In this document: piece after piece, positions 20,025-30,466 of the stretch
Layout: every line of letters begins with the position of its first letter
Position numbering within the stretch: the stretch's first letter is position 1
From: Hondaea fermentalgiana
Lineage: Eukaryota; Sar; Bigyra; Thraustochytrida; Thraustochytriidae
Length of the DNA: 64,000 bases
Direction of reading: 5' to 3'
NCBI GenBank assembly: GCA_014084085.1
Contig: NPFB01000033.1
Location: forward strand, 148,009-212,008
Position numbers and translations under genes: made by a program
The notes under the pieces: generated by a model
Told to the model about the DNA's origin: nothing
Seen by the model: the letters and a program-made list of their open reading frames with translations, nothing else
Databases searched by the model: none

Positions 20025-22350
20025 AGGACGAAGACAGAGCGCTCTCTCCAGCGGGATGCAAAGTGGAGCGGGTGCACGTGCCAGTGCAGGCGCGAGCTTG
20101 TCCGGCACAAGGTCTATAACTTCGGGAGGAAGGCCGCCGCAGGAGACGCAACGTATCCTGCGCGCCTTCCGCAAGTCAGCCGATGAAGAGGACTTTGCAA
20201 CGTACTCCAAATTCTGCTCGCTCATCGAGATGCGGGACAAACTCGAACCCCGACCCCGATCCCTCAAGTGGCTCAACGGACTCATTAACGACGTTTACGA
20301 TGACCGGGCCGCTGTCAAGAGCAAGTATGATCTCGAAGAACTTCGCATCTTTCCCGTCTTTGTAATGGACCACCTCGGGAAAAGATACGGACTGAGACAA
20401 ATCATCGACCAAGTCGCCTGGGATATGGTCCTCAGCGTGCACACACATCGACGACATCGCATCGAGGTCGAGGTCTTTGCTCGATTTCTTGAAGAGTACT
20501 ATGACCGCGAAGATCTCCGCTTCTACCTTCGCGTTCGTAGCATCACCGACAATATTGTTCAGCGTTCCGTGCGCGCTGGCTGGTCCAAGGAGTCTGTCAG
20601 TCAACGTTCAACTACCTCTACTCGCTCAGACATCCACGTCTATCTCAAGTGGAACGAGGTTGAAGCCGTTGCAAAGCACCTCTTTGGATCAAGCGACAGT
20701 GCCGAGCGCCAGGAGACATTTTTGGCTTTAGTCGACGAGAATGCCATGCCTTTGAGCTCTGACGCTGAGTCTGGGTATGCCGGAGACTCCGAAACCAATG
20801 CGCCACTTGTAGAGGTTGCCCAGCTTCTTCACCTCGCGGTAGCGCAGAATCATGACATTCGTGCACAGTCGATGAGCACCGATGCTCGCATGGCGCACCG
20901 TCGCGACGAGGCCATGCAGGACGTCTTCGGAAACGCGCAGAATACATATCACGATAAACTCCGCGAACTCGGATTTGCTGCAAGCGTGGCCGACGACCAG
21001 CTCAGCCGCGATCTTCACCGCCAACGTCGACTCGACGAGATGTGTCACGCAATAAAGCGCGCCTTGCTAGAAAACGATGCCACGCGAGACTCTCTTCCTG
21101 ATGTAAATGAGGCAACGATTCGCGAGTGGGCCGCAGGACTCATGGCCCGGGAAACCTTGGAGGATGGTGCTGCCGATCAAGCATCTCGTTCTTTGCGGAG
21201 CTCACAAACACAGAAGCGTATGCCGAAGTCAAAGGCCAGCTCCGGCGAAACGCTCGACTCGCGATATACTCGCCGCGACGAACGCGGTCGCGGTGTGTCC
21301 CCCTCGCAGCAACAGAGTCCGCCGCCACCGAGCTCTCCGCGACCGCCGCCGCCCCCTTACGAAGACTTTGAAGAGTCACCGACTGCGAAATCATCGTCAG
21401 ACTTTGGTTCCTCGGCATACGAACTCGGAGGATTTTACCCATCGCATTCCAATACAAGTCCGGCTTCGTCCGTTTCCAAATTCGTGCCCATTGATGCTTC
21501 GCAAGGTCATCACGCGGAAGCAAAGGGAGGCGGTCTTCCATCGGCACTTTTGCACTCGTCTCAGCAGTCCTCGATACCTGGCTTGCGGACAGTGTCTGAC
21601 TTGCCACCGAGCTCAGCTGAGCCTTCCCACACGCATCCGTATGGCACGCCAAGTGAGCGATCTTTTGGAGCGACCGCGACAACGAAACATGCCAATCACC
21701 CCGCCGCGGTTCCTCGCGTGCCACTCTCGCCGCCTCCACCACCCCCGGTTGCAGAAGGGCTGATGCTCTCGCCTTCCGCCCTGTCCGAGCCTGGAAACGC
21801 CTGGCCCGGCGCGCGTGGGGGCATGCAAGCAGGCCGAGGCCACCCCACGCACTCTGGTGCAGGGTCCCAGGTCAATCCGTATCAACATCGCCACACAGAC
21901 GCACAGAATGTGATGCGCGAGATTCACGTCAAGCTTGAGCGCGCCAAGCAGGCTTATCTTGCGTCTTTAATGAGTTCAGCCAGAGACCTTCCGCAGACGG
22001 TCTTGTATGAAATAGAAGAAGAGGTTCGCGCCCAGCTTGACCAAAAGACGCGCAAGATTCTGAACGACATTGTGCTTGGGAGGCGGGGTGCCTCTCCGGG
22101 CAGCAGTCCTGTGGACCCGGGTCTCTTGCAGAATCATTCGCATGAGCAGCTCGTGACTGTTTACAAGAACATTCTGCGCTCTCAGCGCGCGAGCGACGGT
22201 TCATACCTTCACCTAAGCCGCCAAGTCGAGGAGCTGTGCGAAGGCATTCTTCATTCTGCAGAGCTTCGTCAAGAGGTCGAACCCCTCGTTGCGCTCCTTT
22301 CCACTTACGCCAATGCGAGACTGGGCAACAACAGATCTAAGTACTTGTGA
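19720..22350 (+). CDS. poly-Q and proline-rich protein with conserved-looking helical domain
   Basis: An 876-residue protein counted from the ATG at 19720, the first ATG in frame. An acidic stretch (about 48-68) and a poly-Gln run (about 87-102) lead into a folded region at about 150-285. That region contains the segments RSLKWLNGLINDVYDD and VEVFARFLEEYYDREDLRFY and looks like a helical interaction domain. Residues 500-720 are disordered, rich in Ser and Pro, with poly-Pro tracts near 535-545 and 677-687. A helical C-terminus (about 730-876) closes the protein. I cannot assign a family; a cytoskeletal or ciliary scaffold is one guess. No enzyme motif is visible. The poly-Q tract is a CAG/CAA mixture and therefore fairly stable. 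Confidence 0.7.
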
Positions 22351-22672
22351 CCTTTTACTCCCTCTACTACTTGTCTCAGAAATAGGAGTGTATAACTCTA
22401 GTGGCTCAAAGAGAGGAAGGCGGCCAACCAACAATGCATGGTCGATGGCCTGTTCCTTTTGGTGTCTCATGTCAACAAGAGATTGGGCCTAGTTATAGGT
22501 CCTTCAGGCAAGAATCAGTGTTCATGCGTGCATCCTGACGTATCACGCGACGTAGCCACACATAGACAAGCGAGCAAGTAAGTGAGCAAGCAAGCAAGCA
22601 AGCAAAGCCAAAATATTATAAGAAGCAGATGTTGCAATCGACAGAATCAAGATAGTGTCATTGTTCTATTTC
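22351..22672. other. convergent 3' intergenic region with AAGC repeat
   Basis: A spacer between the poly-Q gene (+) and TRAPPC11 (-). It contains an imperfect AAGC-type tetramer tract at about 22568-22608. Confidence 0.5.
22568..22608 (+). repeat. AAGC/GAGC tetranucleotide repeat
   Basis: An imperfect tetramer tract ending in five tandem AAGC-phase units, in the 3' flank shared by two convergent genes. A similar tract lies at 37903-37936. Confidence 0.8.
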
Positions 22673-25600
22673 CTACGAATGAGTTGGCAGCGTTTGTGAT
22701 GGCGCCACGAAGATCATCGCTTCTGTTGGCGACGGCACTGTATACTTGTCTGCGAATCGCTTCGAGCCCACCGTAATGGTTGGCAGCTGCACGTTGCCAC
22801 TCACGAGTGGAACAAGGTTGAGCTTAAACTTTGTAGACTGCGTCGGCCCAAGAAGGAGCGTGGTGGAGTAGCTTCCAGCAATGTAGAATGACGAATTTCG
22901 CGACACAGAAAGCTCGAGCTCCTGCGCCATCCCCGATGCATTCTGAATGTCGAGGACTGCAAGCATGGACTCGCCCACGCGCTTGTCTTCGGAAGGAAAT
23001 GTCGAGAGTGTAAAGAAAAACTGCGTGTGTTCCACTCGCAATTTTGGCAGTGGAATGTGCATGGTCATCTCCGGCCTGCCCTCTTGGCGGCGCCACAGAA
23101 CTGCCACATAACCCAAGGTCGTGTTGTCACCCATCGAGGATGTGCTTACTTCAAAGCCGAGCGAAAGACGTTCGCCGCCGTGCATTGCAACAGGGGCTGG
23201 AAGCACAGACGTAGATACGTTCGAAGCCCCCGGTGTCTCGTCGAGCCTTCGCGTCGGGGATGTTGACTCGCTGGCAACCGTACACATTTTGGACGGCTCA
23301 ACACGAACGTCAACAACCTCGATACGGTCGACAGCAAGAGGCTCTTGCGGGCAGACAAGATCAAGGTCGACAGTACAGGGAGCGTTGACGCCCAAGGCAC
23401 TTGGTAGCTGCGGATTGCGTGGAATGAGTTTGACTTGGCTCTCGAAGGGAAGACAGCAAGGGATCTCGAATGTCTTGTTTGCCTGCACGCAGGTCCTTGC
23501 GTTTGGGAGCACGTAGTCCAGCCTGAGTGTACACTTTCTGGCCTGACGACGCCCCGACGCCGCAGATGCAGAAAACGGTAGCGAGCTGAACCGACATGCA
23601 AATTTGATCGAGCACGATGTCCCAGGCTCGAGAGAGACATTCTGCTCGAGAGGATCACTTGGCTGCAGATCATCGGATGAAAGCTCGAGGGACGTATGAT
23701 CCATTTTGAAAAAGAACGGCGTTGACTTGGACTGCAATGGTGGATCGCACGTGACCCAGAGCTTGCCGTCCCTGATTGATTCCTCGCCTGCGGAAAGGTG
23801 TGCCTCGAGCTCAAACATTTCACCAATCAAAGCGAAGCCTGTATGTTCGAGACGAATCTCTAACGAGCTTTCAAAGGGGCGAATGACCAAGGAGCGCGAG
23901 GGACGAGCTGGCGTCGAGCTTTGCTGCTGAGATGCACCATGAGATCTCGCGCCATGCATGGCAGACGAGAGAGAGATTCTACTGGTCCCGTTGAGGTTTG
24001 GCGAAGCTGTGATTAGATTGAGCACCGTGTCGCTCGAGTGCAACGGGTCATTAGCGGCCTCTCGGGCAGACGACCACAAAGACACGCCCGAGAACATTGC
24101 AAAGCCAGCTGGTGGCTCCATCGTGGCCGATTCCTCAGCCACGAGCTTGAGCTGCAGGCGCACGGGCGTCAAGGGAACACCACGACGAGACGGCGAAGCC
24201 AAGAGCCCGCCTTGGCGGTGCCTCGCGAGGCTCGTCATATCGCCTGCGTCCGCAGAAGAAGAACGCGGCTTGGAATTTTCCAGATCAAGAAGATGCACAG
24301 GGACCTTAAAAGTCTGCTCTGTGTTCGCGGCGAAGCGCACCTCGCGTTGGCCCTCCGTCAAAGGAACCTCGTAGCGCGAATCATTAAAGATCATGGAAAG
24401 GGTTTGAAAGCGCGTCTCGATGTGAAAGGTCGACCGTATTCGTACAACGAGCTCTACCGTGTCGCCTACTGCGGCTTCGTGACGGTCAAAGTATGCGGAC
24501 CACTGAATGGGAGAATCTTCCAAATCATCGAGTGTAAAACCAAGTTTGAGACGAGCACCATCAGGCGTGTTGCCATCCTTTGCGCGGCGCACGGGCGTGG
24601 CGAGCCATGTGTGGAACTGCTGGGCGACAGCCGCCTTGCGCGCTGGCGGCACAGCGCGCATGGAGAGGAGGCGAAGCGCGCTGTGCATGACTTTACGACG
24701 CTCGGAGACAGCATCAATGTCAAAGTCAGCATCGCCGGGAGAAAGCTTGGCCGCCGAGTCAACAATATCGAATAAAACTGGCTCAGCGAGCGCGAACCAT
24801 TGATCGCGATTGAAGGCGACGACGGCATGGAGGAGGTCCTGCATGGCCAGTCCAATGGCCCCTCTCTGGACAAGCTCGCGGCCAATGCAGGCCCGGATTC
24901 CGGCGATTAGACGGACGCTTCGCGCATCTTTGTTCGTCTCGGTGGATAGAGCGAGAACTCTGCGAAGCAAATGAAGCGCCAAGGCGCCCTGATCACACTT
25001 GGCCTCCTCGAGGTATATTGCGCACTGGGTCAGAGAGTTCGACACCGATGCTTCAATGGACGCATTGCTCTGCATAGATGTCACTACCGGATATGCGCCC
25101 ATAAATTGGCTTGACTCGACGCGAGCATTGTGCTGACTTGTAAGGGAGTCGAGCTGCTCGCGCAGTTGTTGGGCGTTTGCAGCGGAAGGGCCGGCGACAC
25201 CGAGCGCCTCCGCGGCCTCTCGGCGCCGGATGGCAAAACGGCTTGCAAGACGAGTGTGATATGCAACGCTGCAGCGCGCTCGATCGAACGCGGAGAGTCC
25301 TGAGAGGGAGACGGCGGTACCGAGTTCGTAAATGAGGCCCGAGAACCCTACATGCTGATTTGCAAGCCATTCCCAGTGCTGGAAGATGAGACTGGCGGGG
25401 CCCTCGAGGGCACGAAAGGTGCGCATGTGCCGATCAAACTGCATAAGTATGGCCTTGGTACTCTGGCTCGACGAAAGACGCAGCCGACAGAGGCGAATGT
25501 GCACTATTTCTGCAACAGCCTTGATCTCCATGACGGGGTAGGTGCCCGGCGCGTGAACGAGAAGCTCCTCGGTCTGCATTTGAGTGGGCCGATTTGAGGA

Positions 25601-26749
25601 TTTGCGGGAGGCAAGCTCAATGCAAGCCAGATACGCGAGCTCGTGATGTTTGAGTGCCTTTTCAAAGGTAAAGGTTGCCTCGTAAAGGCGTGCCATCTTG
25701 AGATTGTAGCGAGCAGTCGCGGCGTAGTAGGCCTCGACACTACGGGTTCGGCTCCCATGCTGTTGTTGACCCAAGTGAAGAAGATGTTGTTGCGCGCGCA
25801 AGCCTTTTGCTGTGTAATATGCGGCAGACTCCTTGCGTACGATTCGCGCCAGAGACACAAGCGGCGCCTCGGCAGCATCGGCACTATTCACAACAACCAC
25901 GCAGTTTTGTGAGAGCTTGAGTTCGCGTGCGAGCGCACTCGTCCTCTGCTGAACCTGTTCTAGCTTGTGAGGCACCTCGAGTTGGGACGGCACGTCGCTC
26001 TCAGCAAAGAGAATGACAATAATGCGAACAAATGACGCGTACTGATTAAGCCCTCGACGAAGCTCGGCCACTTTGTCTCCAATTTCACGATCAGGGGCAT
26101 TTGCTTGACAGACAAGAAGGACACAGCTTGGAATGAGACCCTGATGTTTGTCCATCCAGGCTGTAGAAAAGATCCCTGCGAGCGGCTTCCCGCCAGTCCC
26201 ACCGGAAAACTGTTGCTGTTGCTGCTGTTGCTGCAAGGTGTCTGCGTCGACACCTCGCTGCATTTCCTGGAGCCTCACTTGAGGTTGCATGGCCGCGTCT
26301 TTTTTCGTTGGGTAAGCAAAGCGCATCGATCGCTCGTGCACGACGAAGCCCCCAGAATCGTCGTTGCTGTTGTCATCACTGGCGCTTGCGCCTTCATGAT
26401 TCTTTTCACCGGGGTGAAGAGCTCCTGCCGCGGGGTCGCCGTCGTGGTCGCCCTGCTTCGGGCCCGAGTTCTCTCCCGCGGCATCGAGCGCCCGCGAGGC
26501 AGGGCGCAGCACGACGCCGGTCGCGCGCAGGGTCTCGGTGAGCCCATGCCGTAGGCCCGCTGCCACGACGGCGCCATCCTTGCCTGCGGCGCCGGCCGCG
26601 TGCCGTGTCGTTGCCGCGCGCTCTGCGCCGGGGCCGGTCTTCTCCGCGTCCGCCTGCACCACCGCCACCAGCGGCCGCAGCGCCGCGCCGCGCATGGCGC
26701 AGGATCTTTTCGTCTTGTGCCTTTGTCGATCGATCGATCGATCGATCAT
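22673..26749 (-). CDS. TRAPPC11: TRAPPC11 (foie gras / Gryzun) subunit of TRAPP
   Basis: A 1358-residue protein, close to the usual 1100-1200 plus an extended N-terminus. The motif TAWMDKHQGLIP (about 200-211) matches the TGWMNKHLNLVP block of animal TRAPPC11. The foie gras helical region follows, including a QFDRHMRTF segment and HWEWLANQH (about 445-465), equivalent to QFRKHIDLC and DAWMSKQF. The C-terminal half is beta-rich, as in the Gryzun region. A short poly-Gln run lies near 175-183. TRAPPC11 works in the TRAPPIII complex, a Rab1 exchange factor in ER-Golgi traffic and autophagy. An in-frame ATG at 26695 is a credible alternative start: the extra 18 residues come from a GATC-repeat leader and the conserved RPL segment begins just after it. 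Confidence 0.88.
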   Translation of the reverse strand: MIDRSIDRQRHKTKRSCAMRGAALRPLVAVVQADAEKTGPGAERAATTRHAAGAAGKDGAVVAAGLRHGLTETLRATGVVLRPASRALDAAGENSGPKQGDHDGDPAAGALHPGEKNHEGASASDDNSNDDSGGFVVHERSMRFAYPTKKDAAMQPQVRLQEMQRGVDADTLQQQQQQQQFSGGTGGKPLAGIFSTAWMDKHQGLIPSCVLLVCQANAPDREIGDKVAELRRGLNQYASFVRIIVILFAESDVPSQLEVPHKLEQVQQRTSALARELKLSQNCVVVVNSADAAEAPLVSLARIVRKESAAYYTAKGLRAQQHLLHLGQQQHGSRTRSVEAYYAATARYNLKMARLYEATFTFEKALKHHELAYLACIELASRKSSNRPTQMQTEELLVHAPGTYPVMEIKAVAEIVHIRLCRLRLSSSQSTKAILMQFDRHMRTFRALEGPASLIFQHWEWLANQHVGFSGLIYELGTAVSLSGLSAFDRARCSVAYHTRLASRFAIRRREAAEALGVAGPSAANAQQLREQLDSLTSQHNARVESSQFMGAYPVVTSMQSNASIEASVSNSLTQCAIYLEEAKCDQGALALHLLRRVLALSTETNKDARSVRLIAGIRACIGRELVQRGAIGLAMQDLLHAVVAFNRDQWFALAEPVLFDIVDSAAKLSPGDADFDIDAVSERRKVMHSALRLLSMRAVPPARKAAVAQQFHTWLATPVRRAKDGNTPDGARLKLGFTLDDLEDSPIQWSAYFDRHEAAVGDTVELVVRIRSTFHIETRFQTLSMIFNDSRYEVPLTEGQREVRFAANTEQTFKVPVHLLDLENSKPRSSSADAGDMTSLARHRQGGLLASPSRRGVPLTPVRLQLKLVAEESATMEPPAGFAMFSGVSLWSSAREAANDPLHSSDTVLNLITASPNLNGTSRISLSSAMHGARSHGASQQQSSTPARPSRSLVIRPFESSLEIRLEHTGFALIGEMFELEAHLSAGEESIRDGKLWVTCDPPLQSKSTPFFFKMDHTSLELSSDDLQPSDPLEQNVSLEPGTSCSIKFACRFSSLPFSASAASGRRQARKCTLRLDYVLPNARTCVQANKTFEIPCCLPFESQVKLIPRNPQLPSALGVNAPCTVDLDLVCPQEPLAVDRIEVVDVRVEPSKMCTVASESTSPTRRLDETPGASNVSTSVLPAPVAMHGGERLSLGFEVSTSSMGDNTTLGYVAVLWRRQEGRPEMTMHIPLPKLRVEHTQFFFTLSTFPSEDKRVGESMLAVLDIQNASGMAQELELSVSRNSSFYIAGSYSTTLLLGPTQSTKFKLNLVPLVSGNVQLPTITVGSKRFADKYTVPSPTEAMIFVAPSQTLPTHS

Positions 26750-26758
26750 CGATCATCG
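26726..26758 (+). repeat. GATC/ATCG tandem repeat at TRAPPC11 5' end
   Basis: Perfect TCGA-phase tetramers followed by two ATCGATC variants, overlapping the most upstream TRAPPC11 ATG. It encodes Ile-Asp-Arg-Ser-like residues if translated, which argues for the downstream ATG at 26695. Confidence 0.85.
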
Positions 26759-27532
26759 AAGCAGCAGAAAGCTCGTCGAGATCATGATCATTCATTTCTG
26801 CTCTTTTGCCCACATTGCGCGTCTGATCAAGAGCAGGGAAGCGCAGGAGAGAAGACCAGTCTTGAGGTATACACCAGGACCAGGACCAGGACCAGGACCC
26901 GGACCCGGATCATGATCAGAAGAAGATGTCGTGGTCGTCGCAAGCGAGCTTTGGATTTTGTTGATGAAAAAACTCTCGATGAATTTACTACACCCTTGAA
27001 CGGGCGCGCCGCTGAGACGACTGATGCTTGAACGACAACTTGGAGGCCAAGCGACCGCTATACTGAACGATGTGTTGATCACTTTTGCGTGAAAATGTTG
27101 GAAAACAACGTTGAACACACCAAGGCTGGCCAACTCGTTAGCTCATGTCTAGGTACTTTTTAAGGCTTTGAGACGAAGCCTCATGGATGATTCGAAGCCC
27201 TCAAATATGATCGAAGCCGTCCAGGATGAGGGCTGTACGTACAGCATCGTTTGCTGTCCCGAAGCCTGAAGCTTGAAGCTTGAAGCTCGCCGAGACCTGG
27301 AAAGGTGCAATACACACTGCGAAAAAAGAGACACATGAGGCCCAAAACACGAACTTGAGCAAGTAAAAGCGGCGGTGCACCTCGTAGCGATCGACACGAG
27401 AGGGGCAGCAGGTGGCAGCGCAACCAGGGAGTACTTACCGCCGCGTGGCAACGAGGTGGTCTCGAAGCTCGTTAACGCTTGCTCTGAAGGGTCTTCCGGA
27501 CGGTGGAGCCGAGGCTCAGCAAGATCAGGCAA
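26750..27532. promoter_or_regulatory. divergent promoter region
   Basis: A 0.8-kb spacer between TRAPPC11 (-) and the esterase gene (+). It contains ACCAGG/ACCCGG hexamers at 26874-26909, followed by TCATGATC palindromes, and three AGCTTGA copies near 27269-27290. No further gene was recognised. Confidence 0.45.
26874..26909 (+). repeat. ACCAGG/ACCCGG hexanucleotide repeat
   Basis: Six hexamer units, the last two changed to ACCCGG, about 130-160 bp 5' of the TRAPPC11 start. Confidence 0.85.
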
Positions 27533-28420
27533 ATGGCGTGGCGCGCTCAAGTCAAGGAACTCGTGACCCGCGCGCTCTTACCCTCTGGCGCAGAGGGTCT
27601 CGTGAATGTGGGCAAGACGAAGTCCTATGAAGCATCGCAAATCTTGTGCTGGCCCGACGTAATGTACACGTCCGAGAAAGATCCATGTTTGCAAGTTGAC
27701 GTCTTTGTTCCCGGCGAAGCTGTTGTCCCGTTTCCACGATCACCTACTCCAGTTCTGCTGATGCTACACGGTGGTGGATTCAAGCTCGGGTCGCGAAAGC
27801 TGCCGAGCATTGTAAAATTTTCTGAAATGTGCGCGGAAACGCATGGGATCACAGTGATGTCTGCCGGCTATCGAATGGGAGCGAGTGTATCTCTACAAGA
27901 GCAGATTGCAGACGTGACAAAGGCAGTCTGCTGGGTTCGCGCCAACGCGGCGTCGTTTGGCGGCGATCCTGATCAAGTCTTTGTGGCAGGGCATTCGGCA
28001 GGTGCTTTTCTCGCCATGCACGCCGGACTCGCGTTTCGTGATGGAGGTGTGCGAGGCATTATTGGCGTGAGCGGAATTTATGATCTCGAGAATTTGTCCA
28101 GTATGGTTCCTCGCGTGGGTCCTGCATACGTGAGTCGCGTTGTCGGCACGGACGCCCCAGCAAGCCGGTTTGCGTTGGCCAATTCTTCGCGACTGGCGGC
28201 TTACAAGGAGCGAATGCTCTTGCTAATGCCACAAAACGAGCTCCCCCTTCTCAAGGGCGACGCGTTTGCTATTTTCAATTCTCCGCGACGAGCCAAGTGC
28301 ACACTCGAGGAGATTCGCGACTGTAACCACTGGAGTATCATCACGCAGCCTGCTACGGCTGCTCTAACCGCAGCATTTGTACGCAACGAGCTGCACGCGC
28401 CCCGAAAAAGTCGACGTTAA
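27533..28420 (+). CDS. alpha/beta hydrolase (GHSAG carboxylesterase / isoprenylcysteine-methylesterase-like)
   Basis: A 295-residue protein counted from the ATG at 27533; extending the frame upstream would need a GTG start. The hydrolase hallmarks are all present. HGGGF (79-83) forms the oxyanion hole, GDPDQVFVAGHSAG (144-157) carries the nucleophile Ser155, and a GIYDLE segment follows (181-186). The catalytic His is probably in NHWSII near residue 275. This HGGG-GHSAG layout is typical of hormone-sensitive-lipase-like esterases, including isoprenylcysteine methylesterase and kynurenine formamidase. No signal peptide or TM segment, so probably cytosolic. The substrate cannot be fixed from sequence. 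Confidence 0.85.
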   Translation: MAWRAQVKELVTRALLPSGAEGLVNVGKTKSYEASQILCWPDVMYTSEKDPCLQVDVFVPGEAVVPFPRSPTPVLLMLHGGGFKLGSRKLPSIVKFSEMCAETHGITVMSAGYRMGASVSLQEQIADVTKAVCWVRANAASFGGDPDQVFVAGHSAGAFLAMHAGLAFRDGGVRGIIGVSGIYDLENLSSMVPRVGPAYVSRVVGTDAPASRFALANSSRLAAYKERMLLLMPQNELPLLKGDAFAIFNSPRRAKCTLEEIRDCNHWSIITQPATAALTAAFVRNELHAPRKSRR

Positions 28421-28509
28421 ATTCTATGTAAAGTAAATAGAGACACGATTCTTTCATTTGTTCTGTTTCGTCAGAGAGATTCTTCGGATGCTCGCAAGAC
28501 ACCACATCA

Positions 28510-29655
28510 TCAGAGTTTTGCATTTGAGACGTCCGACGAAGGCCAGAGCGTGACCACCATACCCTGCGAGGGATCGAAGCCCGTCTCGAGGGCAGAAGTG
28601 AATTCGCGTTTGAGGGCATCTGCGCCAACAACCTTTTGCACCTGGCACCAGTTGTTCCGCTTTACATCCTCTAGATAGGCTGCAAATGACTCGCGCGTGG
28701 TCTTGTCAAAAGTGGCTGCGCCAATTCGGCGGACGACCTCCTCCGCATACGTGGGAGCAAAAAAGAACTTCCCAGGACCTTGGCTATCCTGGTCCCAGTG
28801 CGTGAGACCCACGCGGCAGCACGAAGCATTCGGGAGGCACGAAAGAACCGTCTGCAAGACCTTGCCATTGCCGGACATATCCACAAGCAGACCTTTGTGT
28901 TTGCGCATGGCCTCGGCATTCTCGTTGGAAGCGCCAAGAAATGTCTCTGCGTCATCGTAGGCAACAACCTCATCGTAGAGACCGATTCGTTTGACAAAGT
29001 CAACGTTGCTGGCGCTCGTCAGGCCAACCGTGCGCAGGTCCGCGTTGGAGTTCTCAGGACGATGGTATTTGAGCAGATACGCCATTCCAATTGCAGTCTT
29101 GCTGCTTGCAGAGGTGAGCAGGACCGTCCCTTGCGATTCGTTGGCCATGTCATTCGCGGCATAGTCCATGAGCAGCCAAGACGTGAGGAAGAGAGGGCGC
29201 ATGAGGATCATCAAGTCCTCCAGATCCCGCGAGACGTACAACGGATCTTGCTGGGCATCAATGCGCGAGTAGGTGTTGTAGATGCGCGCAAGGTCCCGGC
29301 GATGCGGGGAGAGGTCAATAAACTGGTTGGGACGCACAGTCGAAGCCTTCAGCACAGCGTACTGGGCGTAGGGTAGGAAACCATAGAGGCGCTCACCAAC
29401 TCGAATACCCTCCGCGCGAGATACCACGACGCGCGCGATGCCCCAGCTGGGAATCGCCGCGAGGTACGCGCTTCCGGTGGGGAAAAAGTCAAAGTACCGC
29501 ATATTCTCGCCGCTGAGCCCGTACGTGACATTATTCGCGGTGAAGGCGCACTTTTCAATCTCGACAAGGACCTCGCCTTCTCTGATCTCGAGCGCCGTAC
29601 GTTGTCGAACCTGGGTCCTCGACAGCGCGTCGCGTCCAACAAGAAACTCGCTCAT
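28510..29655 (-). CDS. DUF2855-family protein
   Basis: A 381-residue protein counted from the ATG at 29655 (MSEFLVGRD); the frame is open further upstream only through low-complexity GC-rich DNA. It matches my memory of the DUF2855 family: an N-terminal beta domain with a GERLYGFLP segment (about 115-123). A Rossmann-like second half includes VLLTSASSKTAIGMAYLL (about 186-203) and LLVDMSGNGKVL (about 258-269). This arrangement recalls medium-chain dehydrogenase/reductases with a degenerate dinucleotide-binding turn. The biochemical activity of the family is unknown to me. The gene ends 89 bp from the convergent esterase gene, so their 3' UTRs may overlap. Confidence 0.75.
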   Translation of the reverse strand: MSEFLVGRDALSRTQVRQRTALEIREGEVLVEIEKCAFTANNVTYGLSGENMRYFDFFPTGSAYLAAIPSWGIARVVVSRAEGIRVGERLYGFLPYAQYAVLKASTVRPNQFIDLSPHRRDLARIYNTYSRIDAQQDPLYVSRDLEDLMILMRPLFLTSWLLMDYAANDMANESQGTVLLTSASSKTAIGMAYLLKYHRPENSNADLRTVGLTSASNVDFVKRIGLYDEVVAYDDAETFLGASNENAEAMRKHKGLLVDMSGNGKVLQTVLSCLPNASCCRVGLTHWDQDSQGPGKFFFAPTYAEEVVRRIGAATFDKTTRESFAAYLEDVKRNNWCQVQKVVGADALKREFTSALETGFDPSQGMVVTLWPSSDVSNAKL

Positions 29656-29860
29656 CTTCTTCCTCGCCTTCCCTCCTCCCTCTTCGGGAAGCGTCTCGCC
29701 GCTTTCCCAGTCTTTGCAGCTCGCGAGCCAGACAGCAAGCCAGCCAGCCGATCTCCGCTGCAGCGCCGCGTCTCGCCGCTCCGCGCCGCTGCCGTCTGCC
29801 CTCCTCGCTTTCGGCTTTGCCGCGCCCGGCGAGCGAGGCGTTCCGATCGTCGTCAAGACC

Positions 29861-29880
29861 CAAGCCAAGCCAAGCCAAGC
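29861..29880 (+). repeat. CAAGC pentanucleotide repeat
   Basis: Four perfect CAAGC units, about 210 bp 5' of the DUF2855 start codon. Confidence 0.9.
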
Positions 29881-30039
29881 TTGCTCGCGCCGCGCGGGTC
29901 CCCCCGCCTCCCCCACGCCGCCCCACAACCGCGCTGCGTCGAGCTGGCTGTGGTCCACAGCGTGGAGCGGGGTGCGGGGCCACTCCCCTTCTCCGCCGTC
30001 TGCAGAGCTTTCGCCTGCAAAAGAGAGAGAATGGATAAA

Positions 30040-30075
30040 GGAATGAATGAATGAATGAACGAACGAACGAAGGAA
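30040..30075 (+). repeat. GAAT/GAAC tetranucleotide repeat
   Basis: A run of GAAT units grading into GAAC and GAAG units, in the divergent promoter. Confidence 0.8.
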
Positions 30076-30466
30076 AGGAGGACGCGGGCAGACAGAGCGC
30101 CATCGCTCGGGCGATCGCGCGCGAGGTCGCGGGCGCGGCGGGCTTGCGCGAGGCAGCGAGGGAGGCAGGCAGCGAGGGAGGCAGGCAGGCAGCGGAGCGA
30201 AGGAGCGGCGGCGGCGGGCCGTCATTCGTCGGACTGTCCGCTCCTCCAGGCAAAAGTACTTACGTACTACGCACGCAAACGTGAACGAGGAAAGCGGGCA
30301 GGGACGCGCGCGGCCGAGAGACGGGCGCCAGGCGAGCAAGGGAGCGGCGCGAGGCTGGACGAGAGCTCGACCGGCGTGCTTGCGCGCTTGCTGGCTTCGT
30401 TGTGTAGCTGTTAGTTTCTCCTGCTCCCGGAGCGACGTCTTGGCGCGAAACGTACTGCACGCCGCC

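Larger units (their letters stand above)
29656..30466. promoter_or_regulatory. divergent promoter region
   Basis: A 0.8-kb spacer between the DUF2855 gene (-) and the small spliced gene (+). It is GC-rich on the left, with a CAAGC pentamer tract at 29861-29880. GAAT/GAAC tetramers lie at about 30040-30075, and GGCA/GGGA purine-rich repeats at about 30160-30195. Confidence 0.45.
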